Shown one piece after another: positions 9,491 to 18,736 of a stretch of DNA of 64,000 nucleotides. Position 1 is the stretch's first letter. The number at the start of each line of letters is the position of its first letter. The stretch is from Deltaproteobacteria bacterium (GTDB taxonomy: Bacteria; Myxococcota_A; UBA9160; UBA4427), in NCBI GenBank assembly GCA_002691205.1, contig NZHD01000029.1, positions 1-64,000 of the forward strand, read 5' to 3'. Both the position numbers and the translations under genes were made by a program. The notes beneath the pieces were generated by a model that had not been told where the DNA came from, did not search any database, and was given only the letters and a program-made list of their open reading frames with translations.

Positions 9491-11119
9491 ATGAGTCAAA
9501 AAAACACAGCCCCCAACCAAATCGCCATTATGGATACCACACTCCGAGATGGTGAACAGACACCCGACGTCTCCTACACGCCGGCCGAGAAACTTCAGCT
9601 GGCGCGCATTCTCTTGCTCGAAGCCGAGGTGGACCGAATCGAAATCGCTTCCACCCGAGTTTCAGAAGGCGAGCGTGAAGCGGCACGAAATATCACACGT
9701 TGGGCACGCAAAACGCGACTCATCCGACGTATCGAAATGCTTGGGTACTGCGACGGCAAAACATCGGTCGATTGGATCAGTGATGTGGGCGGCAAGGCCA
9801 TGAACTTGCTCGCCAAAGGTTCTGAAAAACACTGTCGAGGACAACTCGGAATCACACCCGAGGAGCACAGAGCCCGCATCGAGCAAACCATCCGTTACGC
9901 CAGTCGAAAGCGAATCACGGTGAACGTTTACCTCGAGGACTGGTCCAGTGGTGTTCGTGAATCCTTTGATTATGTATTCGCCATGGTACAAGCTCTTCGC
10001 GAGCTTCGCGTGGCCAGAATTTATCTCGCGGACACACTGGGCACGTTGGCACCCAATGACGTGACGAGATACGTGGGCCTTATGACGTCCACGTGGCCCA
10101 ATATCGATTTTGAGTATCACGGCCATAATGACTACGGACTCGCCACCGCGAACTGCCTTGCCGCGCTTGGTGCAGGTGCAAGAGGAATTCACACCAGCGT
10201 AAACAGCATGGGAGAACGTGCAGGAAACTCCTCCCTCACCGAGGTTGTCACGGCCATTCATGATCACACAGAGATGCGAACGGGTCTAAACGAAAGTCGA
10301 CTCACGGATCTCTCTCGAATCGTAGAAACCTTTAGTGGAAAAGATGTCGCAGCGAATGCCCCCATCGTAGGTCGAGATGTTTTCACACAAACGGCCGGTA
10401 TCCATGCAGATGGAGACGCCAAAGGGGGTCTCTACCACAGCCGCCTTGAGCACACGCGATTTGGGCGCGCCCGACGTTACGCCCTGGGAAAACTCTCCGG
10501 AAAAGCCTCCTTGGACCATAACCTCCAACGGCTGGGAATCGAACTTCCCACTGCTGATCGTGCGCTCGTGCTTCAACGCATCATCGAACTTGGGGATAAA
10601 AAACACGTCGTCTCACCTGAAGATCTTCCGTACATCATTGCGGACGTCTTAAAAACGCCCACAGACCAGATGATCAAGGTCAAGCAGTACCGGGTCTTGG
10701 TAGGCACCGACGAAACACCTGAAGCCTCAGTCACTTTGAGTTATTTGGGGAGAGACGAAGAAGCCGAAGCCACGGGCGACGGAGGCTATGACGCCTTCAT
10801 GAATGCATTAAAAAAAGCAGCCAAAAAGCTCGAAATCTCTGTACCGAAGCTCGATGACTTCAAGGTGCGCATTCCACCGGGAGGCCGAACCGGCGCGTTG
10901 GTCGAAACGCAAGTCACTTGGCGCAGCGGACGAGAACGCTCGTCTGCGGCGGCCTCAAGCTCAGACACGTTCACGACCATAGGCGTGGACTCGGATCAAC
11001 TTGCAGCCGCGGTCATCGCCACTGAGAAAATGCTGAATCTCGTCACGCAAAATCTTAAGCCTAATCGAAAGCGGCCCGCGAAACGAAGTTCGAAAAAATC
11101 ATCTCGAAAAACTAGCTAA
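9491..11119 (+). CDS. cimA: (R)-citramalate synthase, Leptospira type (or 2-isopropylmalate synthase)
   Basis: 542-aa enzyme of the HMGL-like/LeuA family. The TIM barrel opens with MDTTLRDGEQT (Arg19, Asp20 catalytic), and the metal-binding HGHND and VFTQTAGIHADG follow. The C-terminal allosteric domain (GDGGYDAFMNAL, VRIPPGGRTGALVETQ) binds the feedback inhibitor in this family. The sequence resembles Leptospira citramalate synthase closely throughout. From memory of that enzyme, the pyruvate pocket uses Leu81, Leu104 and Tyr144; the equivalents here are Leu84, Leu107 and Tyr147, all conserved. This favours condensation of pyruvate with acetyl-CoA (threonine-independent isoleucine synthesis). 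A Lys/Arg/Ser-rich tail ends the protein. Two lipoprotein genes follow closely. Confidence 0.88.
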   Translation: MSQKNTAPNQIAIMDTTLRDGEQTPDVSYTPAEKLQLARILLLEAEVDRIEIASTRVSEGEREAARNITRWARKTRLIRRIEMLGYCDGKTSVDWISDVGGKAMNLLAKGSEKHCRGQLGITPEEHRARIEQTIRYASRKRITVNVYLEDWSSGVRESFDYVFAMVQALRELRVARIYLADTLGTLAPNDVTRYVGLMTSTWPNIDFEYHGHNDYGLATANCLAALGAGARGIHTSVNSMGERAGNSSLTEVVTAIHDHTEMRTGLNESRLTDLSRIVETFSGKDVAANAPIVGRDVFTQTAGIHADGDAKGGLYHSRLEHTRFGRARRYALGKLSGKASLDHNLQRLGIELPTADRALVLQRIIELGDKKHVVSPEDLPYIIADVLKTPTDQMIKVKQYRVLVGTDETPEASVTLSYLGRDEEAEATGDGGYDAFMNALKKAAKKLEISVPKLDDFKVRIPPGGRTGALVETQVTWRSGRERSSAAASSSDTFTTIGVDSDQLAAAVIATEKMLNLVTQNLKPNRKRPAKRSSKKSSRKTS

Positions 11120-11125
11120 AACCCC

Positions 11126-12121
11126 ATGATGCACTCTGCCCGCCTTTGGACCGCCTTTACCATTAGCTTTTCGCTTATCCTCCTCCTCCTCACCGGTTGC
11201 AAAACACCTGCCAAGAAAAAGGTCGAAGCGACGTATGGACCCACGGAAAGCGTTTTAGAAGTCGTGGCTGTTCTCCGCAGGCACATCCCTGACGACACTT
11301 ACCGATTTCCGCCTGCCACCGATTTCACCGGACGAAATGTTTATCGATCAAGTTTATTGCGCATGGAAAGCATTCAGCGTATCCACGCCAATGCTTTGCG
11401 AAGTGGATACATGGATCCCGTCATCCATTTTTCTAAGGGACGATCTCTCGAACGACTCAGAGGCTATGATCTGGCCGCGCTGCAATATCGCACCGCGGAA
11501 GACCGAGATTCACCTTTAAAAGATCAAGCTAAAAAAAGTGCGCGCGTCTGCGAGCGAATCCATCATGCGGTGGGGATCGGTATTCAAAGTGTCAACCCAT
11601 TAGGCGACGACGCGAATGGCGCCGATGAGGGCCTTCATCAAACGCCAGAGGAGGTCACGCAAGCACTGGATGAGCGAGTTGCTCTGCTGTCCTTTCTGTA
11701 TGACGAAGAGGAAGACTCTCACTACCAGTACGTTATTTCCGAAGAAATCGAACATGCTGATACAGTTCGAGCCGCGTGGTTTGTGAGTCACCGATATCAA
11801 ATTCCGGATGGGCAGCTTCGAGCTCTCGCCGAACTCCAACGAGTTGTGCAGCGCCATCCCGGCAGTAAAAACAAACTAGACCATATGTTGCAACTGGCCG
11901 ACCTTTATGATGATCTCGCTCATGAATATGTGGACGCCGTTCCGCCTGCGAATCTAGACTTTGATCCTGCGCTGTTCCAAGACTTAGTTGATCCTGCTAC
12001 TCAAATCTACGAAGCCGTGGCCTCATACGATGGAACTGCTCAAAAACTTGAAGCGTCTCGCAGGCTTGAAGCCTTTCTTGCATTCACGTTAACGGTAGAC
12101 AATGACCGATTCTCTCACTGA
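11126..12121 (+). CDS. Predicted lipoprotein of unknown function
   Basis: 331 aa. It has a type II signal peptide with a hydrophobic stretch at about residues 10-22 and lipobox LLTGC (Cys25), followed by Lys/Thr rather than Asp, which suggests outer-membrane sorting. The mature part is hydrophilic and mostly helical in appearance, with TPR-like spacing but no repeat I can name. It contains an acidic segment near residues 192-202 (YDEEEDSHYQY). The gene starts 6 bp after cimA, so it may be cotranscribed, and its last 20 bp overlap the next lipoprotein gene in another frame. I recognise no family; a partner role with the downstream lipoprotein is inferred only from the overlap. Confidence 0.7.
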   Translation: MMHSARLWTAFTISFSLILLLLTGCKTPAKKKVEATYGPTESVLEVVAVLRRHIPDDTYRFPPATDFTGRNVYRSSLLRMESIQRIHANALRSGYMDPVIHFSKGRSLERLRGYDLAALQYRTAEDRDSPLKDQAKKSARVCERIHHAVGIGIQSVNPLGDDANGADEGLHQTPEEVTQALDERVALLSFLYDEEEDSHYQYVISEEIEHADTVRAAWFVSHRYQIPDGQLRALAELQRVVQRHPGSKNKLDHMLQLADLYDDLAHEYVDAVPPANLDFDPALFQDLVDPATQIYEAVASYDGTAQKLEASRRLEAFLAFTLTVDNDRFSH

Positions 12122-14417
12122 ATATTACGCGCGAGCGAGACATGCCTTGCTCGCCCTATCTCTGTGCGCGGCAGCGCTCGGCCTCTCTGTAGGCTGCGCT
12201 CAACACGTGCCGCCTCCCAAGGGTGCTGTCCTCATGCCCCTCAAGCGCCCTCCGACTTGGCTGCCTGAGCCCTCGGACCAGATTGCTGCTAAAGCAGCCG
12301 CGGCGGCTCTTGCAAACAACCAAAAACTGCTCGACGAGCAGGTCAAGAAGATTTACAAAGTCCAAGACACGCACAAAGGAGAAGACCTAGAGGTTCTGAC
12401 TCAGGATCTCGCTCATTCAACCCTCAATGATCCCCGAGCCTATCGCAAAGCCAGCAAGAACCTCACAAGCGGGTACGGAACTGACCCCGCAGTGCAAGCC
12501 AGGCTCGACTTGGCTGTCAAAAATGATCCTCTCGCTCTGGCATGGCGACGCCGGTTAGACACCTGGGAAACCTACTGGGCACGCACATTCAATGCCGTCG
12601 CAAAAACGGTAGGCCAATCCGTACTTAGCGGCTTTGTCCTTGCGCCGGTTCAACTCGCCACCACTGTGGGACATTATCTCGCTTCATTTTCGAATGACGA
12701 AAAGATCTCTACGTCCGGCCGCCAAGAACTCGTCCTCCACAAGGAATACTTGGCACGACACGGCAACGCAGAGAATGCAGAAGCGGTTCAGAAGCGAATC
12801 GAAACGAACGAAAAAAGACTTGCGACCACCATGCAAAAACGAAGACTAAAAGCCGCAAAGGCCGCCACGAAAGCTCAACGACACCGTGTCGCCATTGTCG
12901 AATCCAAGCGAGCACTCGCCTGGGGTCACCATGACGACGCCGTCGAAATTAAGGAATCTTCAGAAGAAAGCCTAAGAGAGCAACTTCATATTCTCGGGCT
13001 CTCTCTCGTAGCAGCCAATCAAGAGGGGTTTAAGCATGGCGATGAATGGGATGTCACTCTAGCGACCGAACTTTTGCTCACCTCATCCCATGGCGAAGTG
13101 CTTTCAGAGGAAACCATCGAAGTCCTTCGGGAGCAGGCCTACAGCGATGGGCCTCGAAGCGGTGAATCCCTTTATATCTTTGCCATGGTACAAGAAGAGT
13201 CCGGATATCCTGACCAAAGCTGGGCCACGCTCAAACACCTTGCTCTACAAAAGCAAGGTCAGACCCCGATGGCCAGGCATGCCCACCACCTCATCAACGA
13301 CCCTTGGCAAAACCCATACGGCGCCTACCGGTCCATGCTGAGCCAGCGTACGGCCGAGAAGTGGCGCTGGAGAGTTCTCGGGGGGTACGCAAACGGAACG
13401 CGCTACCCCAACCTACCTCGCCCTGTCGCCTACACGCTCGAGGGACCTGGTATTGCCAGCACAGTCGCCACCTCACCGCTGAGAATGGTTTTTGGCAGCT
13501 TCAGTCAGGAACCCAATTTTCAGAGACCCGCAGCGCTTTTGGCATACCGCTACCTCGGCCTACATCCCAAAGGCGAACACAAGCAAGAGGTCCTTCACTG
13601 GCTTTTTGAGTACGAGGAAAAACGCAAAAACTACAACGCCGCCCTACGGCTCGCGGACTTCATCCCGAACCTCAGTTCGCACACGAGAAAGAAGCTGGCT
13701 GAAGAGGCCTCCGCACAGGCTCTTGCGGCCGCTCAACGCTCAAAGCGAATCGACCGGAGAATCCAAATCCTTCGACAAGCATCCAAAGAGTTTCCGGATA
13801 CGGAATCAGGAATGCTGGCCGGCAAACAAGTGCGAAGTGAGCTCGTACATTCTTCCCCTCAAAAAATTAGAATGACGCGGGACTTTTTGAAGCAAAACCC
13901 AAGCGTATCTGGGGACTCGGGTCTTGGGTTAAACCCCGAATTAATCAACGGCGAACTAAATGACGGCGAGCTGCACCCAAGCGGTGTCAGCATGCTCGGG
14001 GGCCGAAAAATTCAGATCAACATGGTGGCTCACGGCGCCGACGAAGACACACCCCCTCACAAAATCAAAAAACAAATCTCTCAAGAACGTCTAGCCAAAC
14101 TCGCTTCCTCTCTTGAAGAAACTACACATAGAAACCAATTAATCGATCAAGACGACTCCCTTGAAGCTGATGCTGACCGTGATCGCTTCCTAGAGCGGGC
14201 ACGAGTCGGCCTCACTGGTAAAACAGACCACCGACCAAGTGCGCAAAGCACATACGTCTACAAAAGCATGCGCGAGCGTTATGGCCTTGTCCGGGGTAGA
14301 GAGTCAATCCTTCCCTTCGATCTCGTCTTTCAAGGGAACTTTCAAGATCTAGGATTAGGCGCGTTCCCTCGCTGGCGACTGCCCGAGGAGACCCCCGACG
14401 CCTTTCTCTATAAGTAG
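12102..14417 (+). CDS. Large predicted lipoprotein of unknown function
   Basis: 771 aa. The N-terminus has a signal peptide (hydrophobic about residues 15-29) ending in a lipobox LSVGC (Cys32) with Ala-Gln after the Cys, as for outer-membrane lipoproteins. The mature protein is long and helical, rich in Ala, Lys and Glu. A moderately hydrophobic stretch (about 170-192) could be an amphipathic helix. Residues 260-560 resemble helical-repeat (TPR/SEL-like) folds, and the tail from about 600 is polar. No catalytic motif is recognised. It overlaps the preceding lipoprotein gene by 20 bp and is convergent with glcF. Large helical-repeat outer-membrane lipoproteins often scaffold secretion or trafficking complexes, but that is only analogy. 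Confidence 0.7.
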   Translation: MTDSLTEYYARARHALLALSLCAAALGLSVGCAQHVPPPKGAVLMPLKRPPTWLPEPSDQIAAKAAAAALANNQKLLDEQVKKIYKVQDTHKGEDLEVLTQDLAHSTLNDPRAYRKASKNLTSGYGTDPAVQARLDLAVKNDPLALAWRRRLDTWETYWARTFNAVAKTVGQSVLSGFVLAPVQLATTVGHYLASFSNDEKISTSGRQELVLHKEYLARHGNAENAEAVQKRIETNEKRLATTMQKRRLKAAKAATKAQRHRVAIVESKRALAWGHHDDAVEIKESSEESLREQLHILGLSLVAANQEGFKHGDEWDVTLATELLLTSSHGEVLSEETIEVLREQAYSDGPRSGESLYIFAMVQEESGYPDQSWATLKHLALQKQGQTPMARHAHHLINDPWQNPYGAYRSMLSQRTAEKWRWRVLGGYANGTRYPNLPRPVAYTLEGPGIASTVATSPLRMVFGSFSQEPNFQRPAALLAYRYLGLHPKGEHKQEVLHWLFEYEEKRKNYNAALRLADFIPNLSSHTRKKLAEEASAQALAAAQRSKRIDRRIQILRQASKEFPDTESGMLAGKQVRSELVHSSPQKIRMTRDFLKQNPSVSGDSGLGLNPELINGELNDGELHPSGVSMLGGRKIQINMVAHGADEDTPPHKIKKQISQERLAKLASSLEETTHRNQLIDQDDSLEADADRDRFLERARVGLTGKTDHRPSAQSTYVYKSMRERYGLVRGRESILPFDLVFQGNFQDLGLGAFPRWRLPEETPDAFLYK

Positions 14418-14486
14418 CTTAGGGTTCACTCATCATTAAACTCAAGAACGAACAATCTCACCGAGGAAAGCCACACCTCGGCCATC

Positions 14487-15791
14487 TCATGCATCCATTT
14501 CCCAGTCACTCCCGCTGAGAGAGCGATCAAGTAGTTCTACCGGGTGGACTACCTTTGCCTTCAACCCACGAGAGCTGACACCTGCTTGAAGCTGCATCAA
14601 GCAACCCGGGTTCCCGCTCGCGATCCACTCGGGATCAGCTGCCTCAAGATCATCCATCTTCTTTTCAAGTACAGCTTGGGCCATGGCGGGCTGCATGAGG
14701 TTGTAGGTACCCGCCGCCCCGCAGCAATGATCCGCATTCGCATGCTGAACAATCTGAAGTTCAGGAATCATCTCAAGAAGTCGCCGCGGCGCCTTCGCAA
14801 TCCCTTGAGCGTGAATTAAATGACATGGATCGTCATAGCAAACGCGAGCAGAGAAGCTTGAAAGTTCCTCGCGCCAGCCCACCTCATCAAGAAACTCAGT
14901 GACGTCTCGCGCTTTTTCCGCCAAACCACCCGAACCCTCTGGCAACCAATGATCCATTTCACGCAGAGCCGCACCGCAGCCTGCAGAGTTACTGATCCAG
15001 GCATCGAACGGCTCATGGTCCCCCGGCTCAAACGCAGATTTGTTCTGACGCGCCAGTTCTCGGGCTGAGTCAAGGTCGCCGGCATGCGCATGCAAGGCCC
15101 CACAACACACCTGTTCATCCGGGACCCAAACATCAAAACCATTCGCCGCGAGTACGCGAACGCTCGCTCGATTTACCCGTCCAAAAAGCTCAGGCATCAC
15201 GCATCCCTCGAGAAAAGCGACGCGTCCTCGGCGAGGGGCCTTCCCTGGAGTGAATGTAGGGAGACGCTCACGTTCCTTACGCCCAGCAATCCGAGGCAGC
15301 ATCCGGCTCCCCCGGGCCAACGCTTGAGGCAAAAGAGGAGCAAAAAGTCGATCGAGACCTAACCTTTGAACGCCAGCGAGGAAAGCCACCAAAAACTTTA
15401 GACGCCTCCGACGCGCCAGTACTTGACGAAGCGCCACGCCCTCTACTCTCTGAGCCAGACGATTACGAAGACCAGCCTCAGCCACAGCAGCGCGCCCCTG
15501 CTCGAGCAAAGCTCCGTACTGAACGCCGGAGGGACAAGCGGTCTCACATGCACGACACCCCAGGCAAAGATGCATCTCATCCGCGACGACATCTGAGAGC
15601 GAGATATGCCCCTCTGCGACACCCCTCAAAAGATGCACACGGCCTCGCGGAGAGCTTGTTTCTCGACCCGTCAGCCGATAAGTAGGACAGGCCGTCAAAC
15701 ACAATCCACACTGAACGCAATCCAGCGTTCCGGCATAGAGATCCGAATCCGTTGCCGGCAAGCCCCGCGAAACATTCTCTTCAGTCTGCAC
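14487..15791 (-). CDS. glcF: Glycolate oxidase iron-sulfur subunit
   Basis: 434 aa. Two [4Fe-4S] clusters of ferredoxin type lie near the N-terminus: CVQCGLCLTACPTYR (about residues 24-38) and CLGCRACETACPSG (about 75-88). Two CCG domains follow (around VCCGALH and DHCCGAAGTYN), typical of GlcF, LutA and HdrB-like electron-transfer subunits. It passes electrons from the flavin subunits GlcD/GlcE to the membrane chain. The GTG start is preceded by GAGAGAGGG. It is last in the order glcD-glcE-glcF; the 151-bp gap after glcE is larger than usual for this operon, and I see no separate promoter in it. Confidence 0.93.
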   Translation of the reverse strand: MQTEENVSRGLPATDSDLYAGTLDCVQCGLCLTACPTYRLTGRETSSPRGRVHLLRGVAEGHISLSDVVADEMHLCLGCRACETACPSGVQYGALLEQGRAAVAEAGLRNRLAQRVEGVALRQVLARRRRLKFLVAFLAGVQRLGLDRLFAPLLPQALARGSRMLPRIAGRKERERLPTFTPGKAPRRGRVAFLEGCVMPELFGRVNRASVRVLAANGFDVWVPDEQVCCGALHAHAGDLDSARELARQNKSAFEPGDHEPFDAWISNSAGCGAALREMDHWLPEGSGGLAEKARDVTEFLDEVGWREELSSFSARVCYDDPCHLIHAQGIAKAPRRLLEMIPELQIVQHANADHCCGAAGTYNLMQPAMAQAVLEKKMDDLEAADPEWIASGNPGCLMQLQAGVSSRGLKAKVVHPVELLDRSLSGSDWEMDA

Positions 15792-15942
15792 TCCTGAAGC
15801 CCTCTCTCAAATAACGACTTTGTTGAACGAAAATCCACGAATGATTTTCATCTGCCCAGAGTAGGGCGTCCCGGGATCAATCTCTAGGTCCAGCGAAGTT
15901 CATACGATGAAGGCTCTGGCCAGGATGTAAATCTGAAACGCT

Positions 15943-17238
15943 TCATTTGTTGACCATCGAGGCCGAATCAAAAAAGCAGCCTCTATTAAGAATTAATTGG
16001 GGGTCAAACCTTAGTTTTAAAGCATTCATCAACGGTACTCCAGACGCCATTTCAAATTTATCGCGTGCAAAAGGAGACGCTTCGGGCATCGACTCGATCA
16101 CCCAAGTGGCCTTCGTTTGCTCAACCACTGTTTCAAGAGCGGAAAAACCAAACCCAAGACACTCGGATTCCCTTCCTTCGCGATCATCGAGGAAGCCATA
16201 GATCACAGCCGGCTCGGGATAAGCCAAAACACGAAACCCGGCGTCGCGCAGGAGGCCACACGCTTTCGGCAAGGCCGAAGGCAGCAAATGCAAGCGAACT
16301 CGAAAGCCGCGCTTCTGATCCAGTCCTTGTACTCGACCCAGGGCCTCAATCGCCTCATGGCCCACTGAATCACTTTTAGTCCTTTGTCCCAACCAATCTG
16401 TGTCGTTACGGGTAGCCGCGCGATCCCCCGAAAACTCAACCAAAAGACGCCACGATGAATTCGACCTTGTCGCTTCTCCAAAGGCCGGTTCTTCCCGCGC
16501 TAAATCCTCAGACAAGAGCGCAACTGATCGCGCAGACGAACGACGAGATGCCGCCAAAGCCAACCCATGCGGATCATCTGAGTCATTCAAGGACGACGAC
16601 CATTGAACGACGGAGTTGGGCTTGGGTTTCAGCCTTAACCAAGCGCCTTCTATCACAGCAAGAGTTCCAAAAGAACCCACATAAAGTTTAGCCATGTCAT
16701 ACCCAGTGACGTTCTTCACCACACGGGCGCCACACCGAGTTCTATCGCCGTTGGCTAAAACTGTCTCGAGTCCCAATACACTGTCGCGCACCGCCCCAAA
16801 ACCGAGCCTGCGCGGACCACACATCCCCGTGGCAAGCACTCCACCCACGGTGCCTTCATCGCCAGGAGGATCAAAAGGAAGAACCCAACCGGACTCCTCC
16901 GTGGCTTTCACCAAATCGCGAAGGGGCGTACCCGCCCGGGCCAACAAAACACCGTCTGCCGCATCACACTCATCGATTCCAGAAAGCCCGCAACAGGACA
17001 ACTGAAAGCGAGTCTCTTTAACCGCATTCAAGCCTCTTAGCTTAGTCATTCCCCCAGTCACCAACACAGACTCTTCAAAGGCAGAGAGAACCCGCATGAC
17101 CTCGGAAAGCTTCTCGCCCGAATCCGGCTCAAGTCTGTAGGGAAGAGCAGAGCCAAGAACGCTTTGGCCTGCAGGCATAGGGCTCATCGAGGCACCCAGT
17201 ACGTCCGAGAGCTTTTCCAACACAAGAGATTCAGACAA
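15943..17238 (-). CDS. glcE: Glycolate oxidase FAD-binding subunit GlcE
   Basis: 431 aa. FAD-binding PCMH-type domain with VLVTGGMTKLRGL, PPGDEGTVGGVLATGMCGPR and VVKNVTGYDMAKLYVGSFGTLAVI, the usual second FAD subunit of glycolate oxidase. Expected to work with GlcD and GlcF to oxidise glycolate to glyoxylate. The TTG start lies 6 bp after the glcD stop with only a weak TAGG before it, so coupling to glcD translation is likely. Residues 240-300 (Ser/Arg/Asp-rich) look less conserved than the rest. Confidence 0.9.
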   Translation of the reverse strand: MSESLVLEKLSDVLGASMSPMPAGQSVLGSALPYRLEPDSGEKLSEVMRVLSAFEESVLVTGGMTKLRGLNAVKETRFQLSCCGLSGIDECDAADGVLLARAGTPLRDLVKATEESGWVLPFDPPGDEGTVGGVLATGMCGPRRLGFGAVRDSVLGLETVLANGDRTRCGARVVKNVTGYDMAKLYVGSFGTLAVIEGAWLRLKPKPNSVVQWSSSLNDSDDPHGLALAASRRSSARSVALLSEDLAREEPAFGEATRSNSSWRLLVEFSGDRAATRNDTDWLGQRTKSDSVGHEAIEALGRVQGLDQKRGFRVRLHLLPSALPKACGLLRDAGFRVLAYPEPAVIYGFLDDREGRESECLGFGFSALETVVEQTKATWVIESMPEASPFARDKFEMASGVPLMNALKLRFDPQLILNRGCFFDSASMVNK

Positions 17239-17243
17239 ACCGC

Positions 17244-18698
17244 TTACCTAATAGGCACAGCGTCATAGCCATGCGCCTTGGGGTTCGCCTCCATACAAGC
17301 CCGCGTAGTTGGAATAAGCTTGCCCGGGTTACACAAACCCTCCGGATTAAAGGCGTCACGGAGCTTCATCATCGCATCTAAATCTTTATCGCTGAAAAGA
17401 AGCCCCATGTAGTCCCGTTTCTCAATTCCCACGCCATGTTCGCCCGTCAAAACACCACCGACTTTTAAGCAGAGTTCCAACATCTCTCGCCCGGCGGCCA
17501 ACACCCGCGCTAATTCATCTTCATCACGACGATCAAAAGAGATATTGGGATGAAGATTGCCATCTCCCGCATGAAACACATTTGAAAGCTTCAAAGAGTA
17601 ACGGTCTCCAATCTCACAAATACCTTCGAGTACCTCTGGAAGATGCGCTCGGGGCACCACAGCATCGTGAACATATAAATCGGGGGCGAGTCGACCCATC
17701 GCTCCAAAGGCCCCTTTTCGAGCTCGCCAGAAAAAAGCTCTCTCTTCCGCATCGCGAGCGACTGAAACTTCGCGTGCTCCCTCCTCGATGGCTAACTCAC
17801 GAATCCGGTCCAGCTGATCCGGGAGCTCGCACTCTGCTCCATCCAACTCCGTAATTAAGACTGCCCCGGCATCCAATGGCAAGCCCGCGGCATAAACGCT
17901 GGCTTCGACAGCGGCCACCGTTCGCTGGTCTACCACTTCAAGGGCTGCGGGAACCATCCCGGCCTGAATGATCCGACCCACCAAACGGCACGCGGAAGGA
18001 ACATCATCGAAAATCACCAGGGCGGTCTCTGTCGCTTCAGGAATTTCAGTCAGACGCACCGTCATCTCGGTCACAATTCCCAGTGTCCCTTCGCTGCCCA
18101 CGAAGGCGCCCACAAGATCGTACCCAGGCGAAAACCCCGATGCGGACCCTAACCGACTCACCGAGCCGTCCGGTAAAACCAACTCGAGAGATAGAACATG
18201 ATTTGTGGTCGTTCCGTATTTTAAGGTATGCGGACCCCCTGAATTTTCGGCCACGTTTCCGCCGACGGTGCATGCCTGTTGACTTGAGGGATCGGGAGCA
18301 TAAAAAAGACCGAGATGCTCAACGGCCCGCGAAAGGTCTGCATTCACAACGCCTGGCTGAACCACTGCAAACCGATTGATCTCATCGATTTCAAGAACTT
18401 GAGCCATGCGCATACAACTAATCACCACATCGTTGTTCAGAGGATGCGCCCCCCCTGAGAGTCCGGTTCCGGCTCCGCGGGGGACAAAGCTCTTTCCCAC
18501 TGACCGACAAATACGCACAACTTCCGCAACTTCTTCTGTGCATCCAGGGAGAACCACCAGGCTGGGCTCCTGGGGATCGAGAGGCAGCCCATCGGTCGCA
18601 TAAATGAACAGCTCAGCCGGGCTTGAGAGGCAATTCTCTTGGCCTACGACCCTTTCGATCTGTCGAATCCACTTGCGCGAGTCCTTAATCGAAGTCAT
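17244..18698 (-). CDS. glcD: Glycolate oxidase subunit GlcD (FAD-linked)
   Basis: 484 aa, normal for GlcD. The FAD-binding type 4 domain carries VPRGAGTGLSGGAHP (about residues 73-87), GGNVAENSGGPHTLKYG and GAFVGSEGTLGIVTEMTVRL. The C-terminal FAD-oxidase domain contains NVFHAGDGNLHPNISFD and GGVLTGEHGVGIEKR, the metal/substrate His motifs of the GlcD/D-lactate dehydrogenase family. D-lactate or another 2-hydroxyacid is possible, but the adjacent glcE and glcF make glycolate oxidase the best reading. It follows the TPR-zincin gene by 38 bp on the same strand, so both may share a promoter upstream of 19.82 kb. Confidence 0.93.
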   Translation of the reverse strand: MTSIKDSRKWIRQIERVVGQENCLSSPAELFIYATDGLPLDPQEPSLVVLPGCTEEVAEVVRICRSVGKSFVPRGAGTGLSGGAHPLNNDVVISCMRMAQVLEIDEINRFAVVQPGVVNADLSRAVEHLGLFYAPDPSSQQACTVGGNVAENSGGPHTLKYGTTTNHVLSLELVLPDGSVSRLGSASGFSPGYDLVGAFVGSEGTLGIVTEMTVRLTEIPEATETALVIFDDVPSACRLVGRIIQAGMVPAALEVVDQRTVAAVEASVYAAGLPLDAGAVLITELDGAECELPDQLDRIRELAIEEGAREVSVARDAEERAFFWRARKGAFGAMGRLAPDLYVHDAVVPRAHLPEVLEGICEIGDRYSLKLSNVFHAGDGNLHPNISFDRRDEDELARVLAAGREMLELCLKVGGVLTGEHGVGIEKRDYMGLLFSDKDLDAMMKLRDAFNPEGLCNPGKLIPTTRACMEANPKAHGYDAVPIR

Positions 18699-18736
18699 TG
18701 CAGTCGCCTAGCCACCCAAAACGGTCTTTCTTCCCA

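Noticed and set aside
14461-14481. CCGAGG/CCTCGG hairpin between the convergent lipoprotein and glcF genes
   Set aside because: No T-run on either side and a nine-base loop; not convincing as a terminator.
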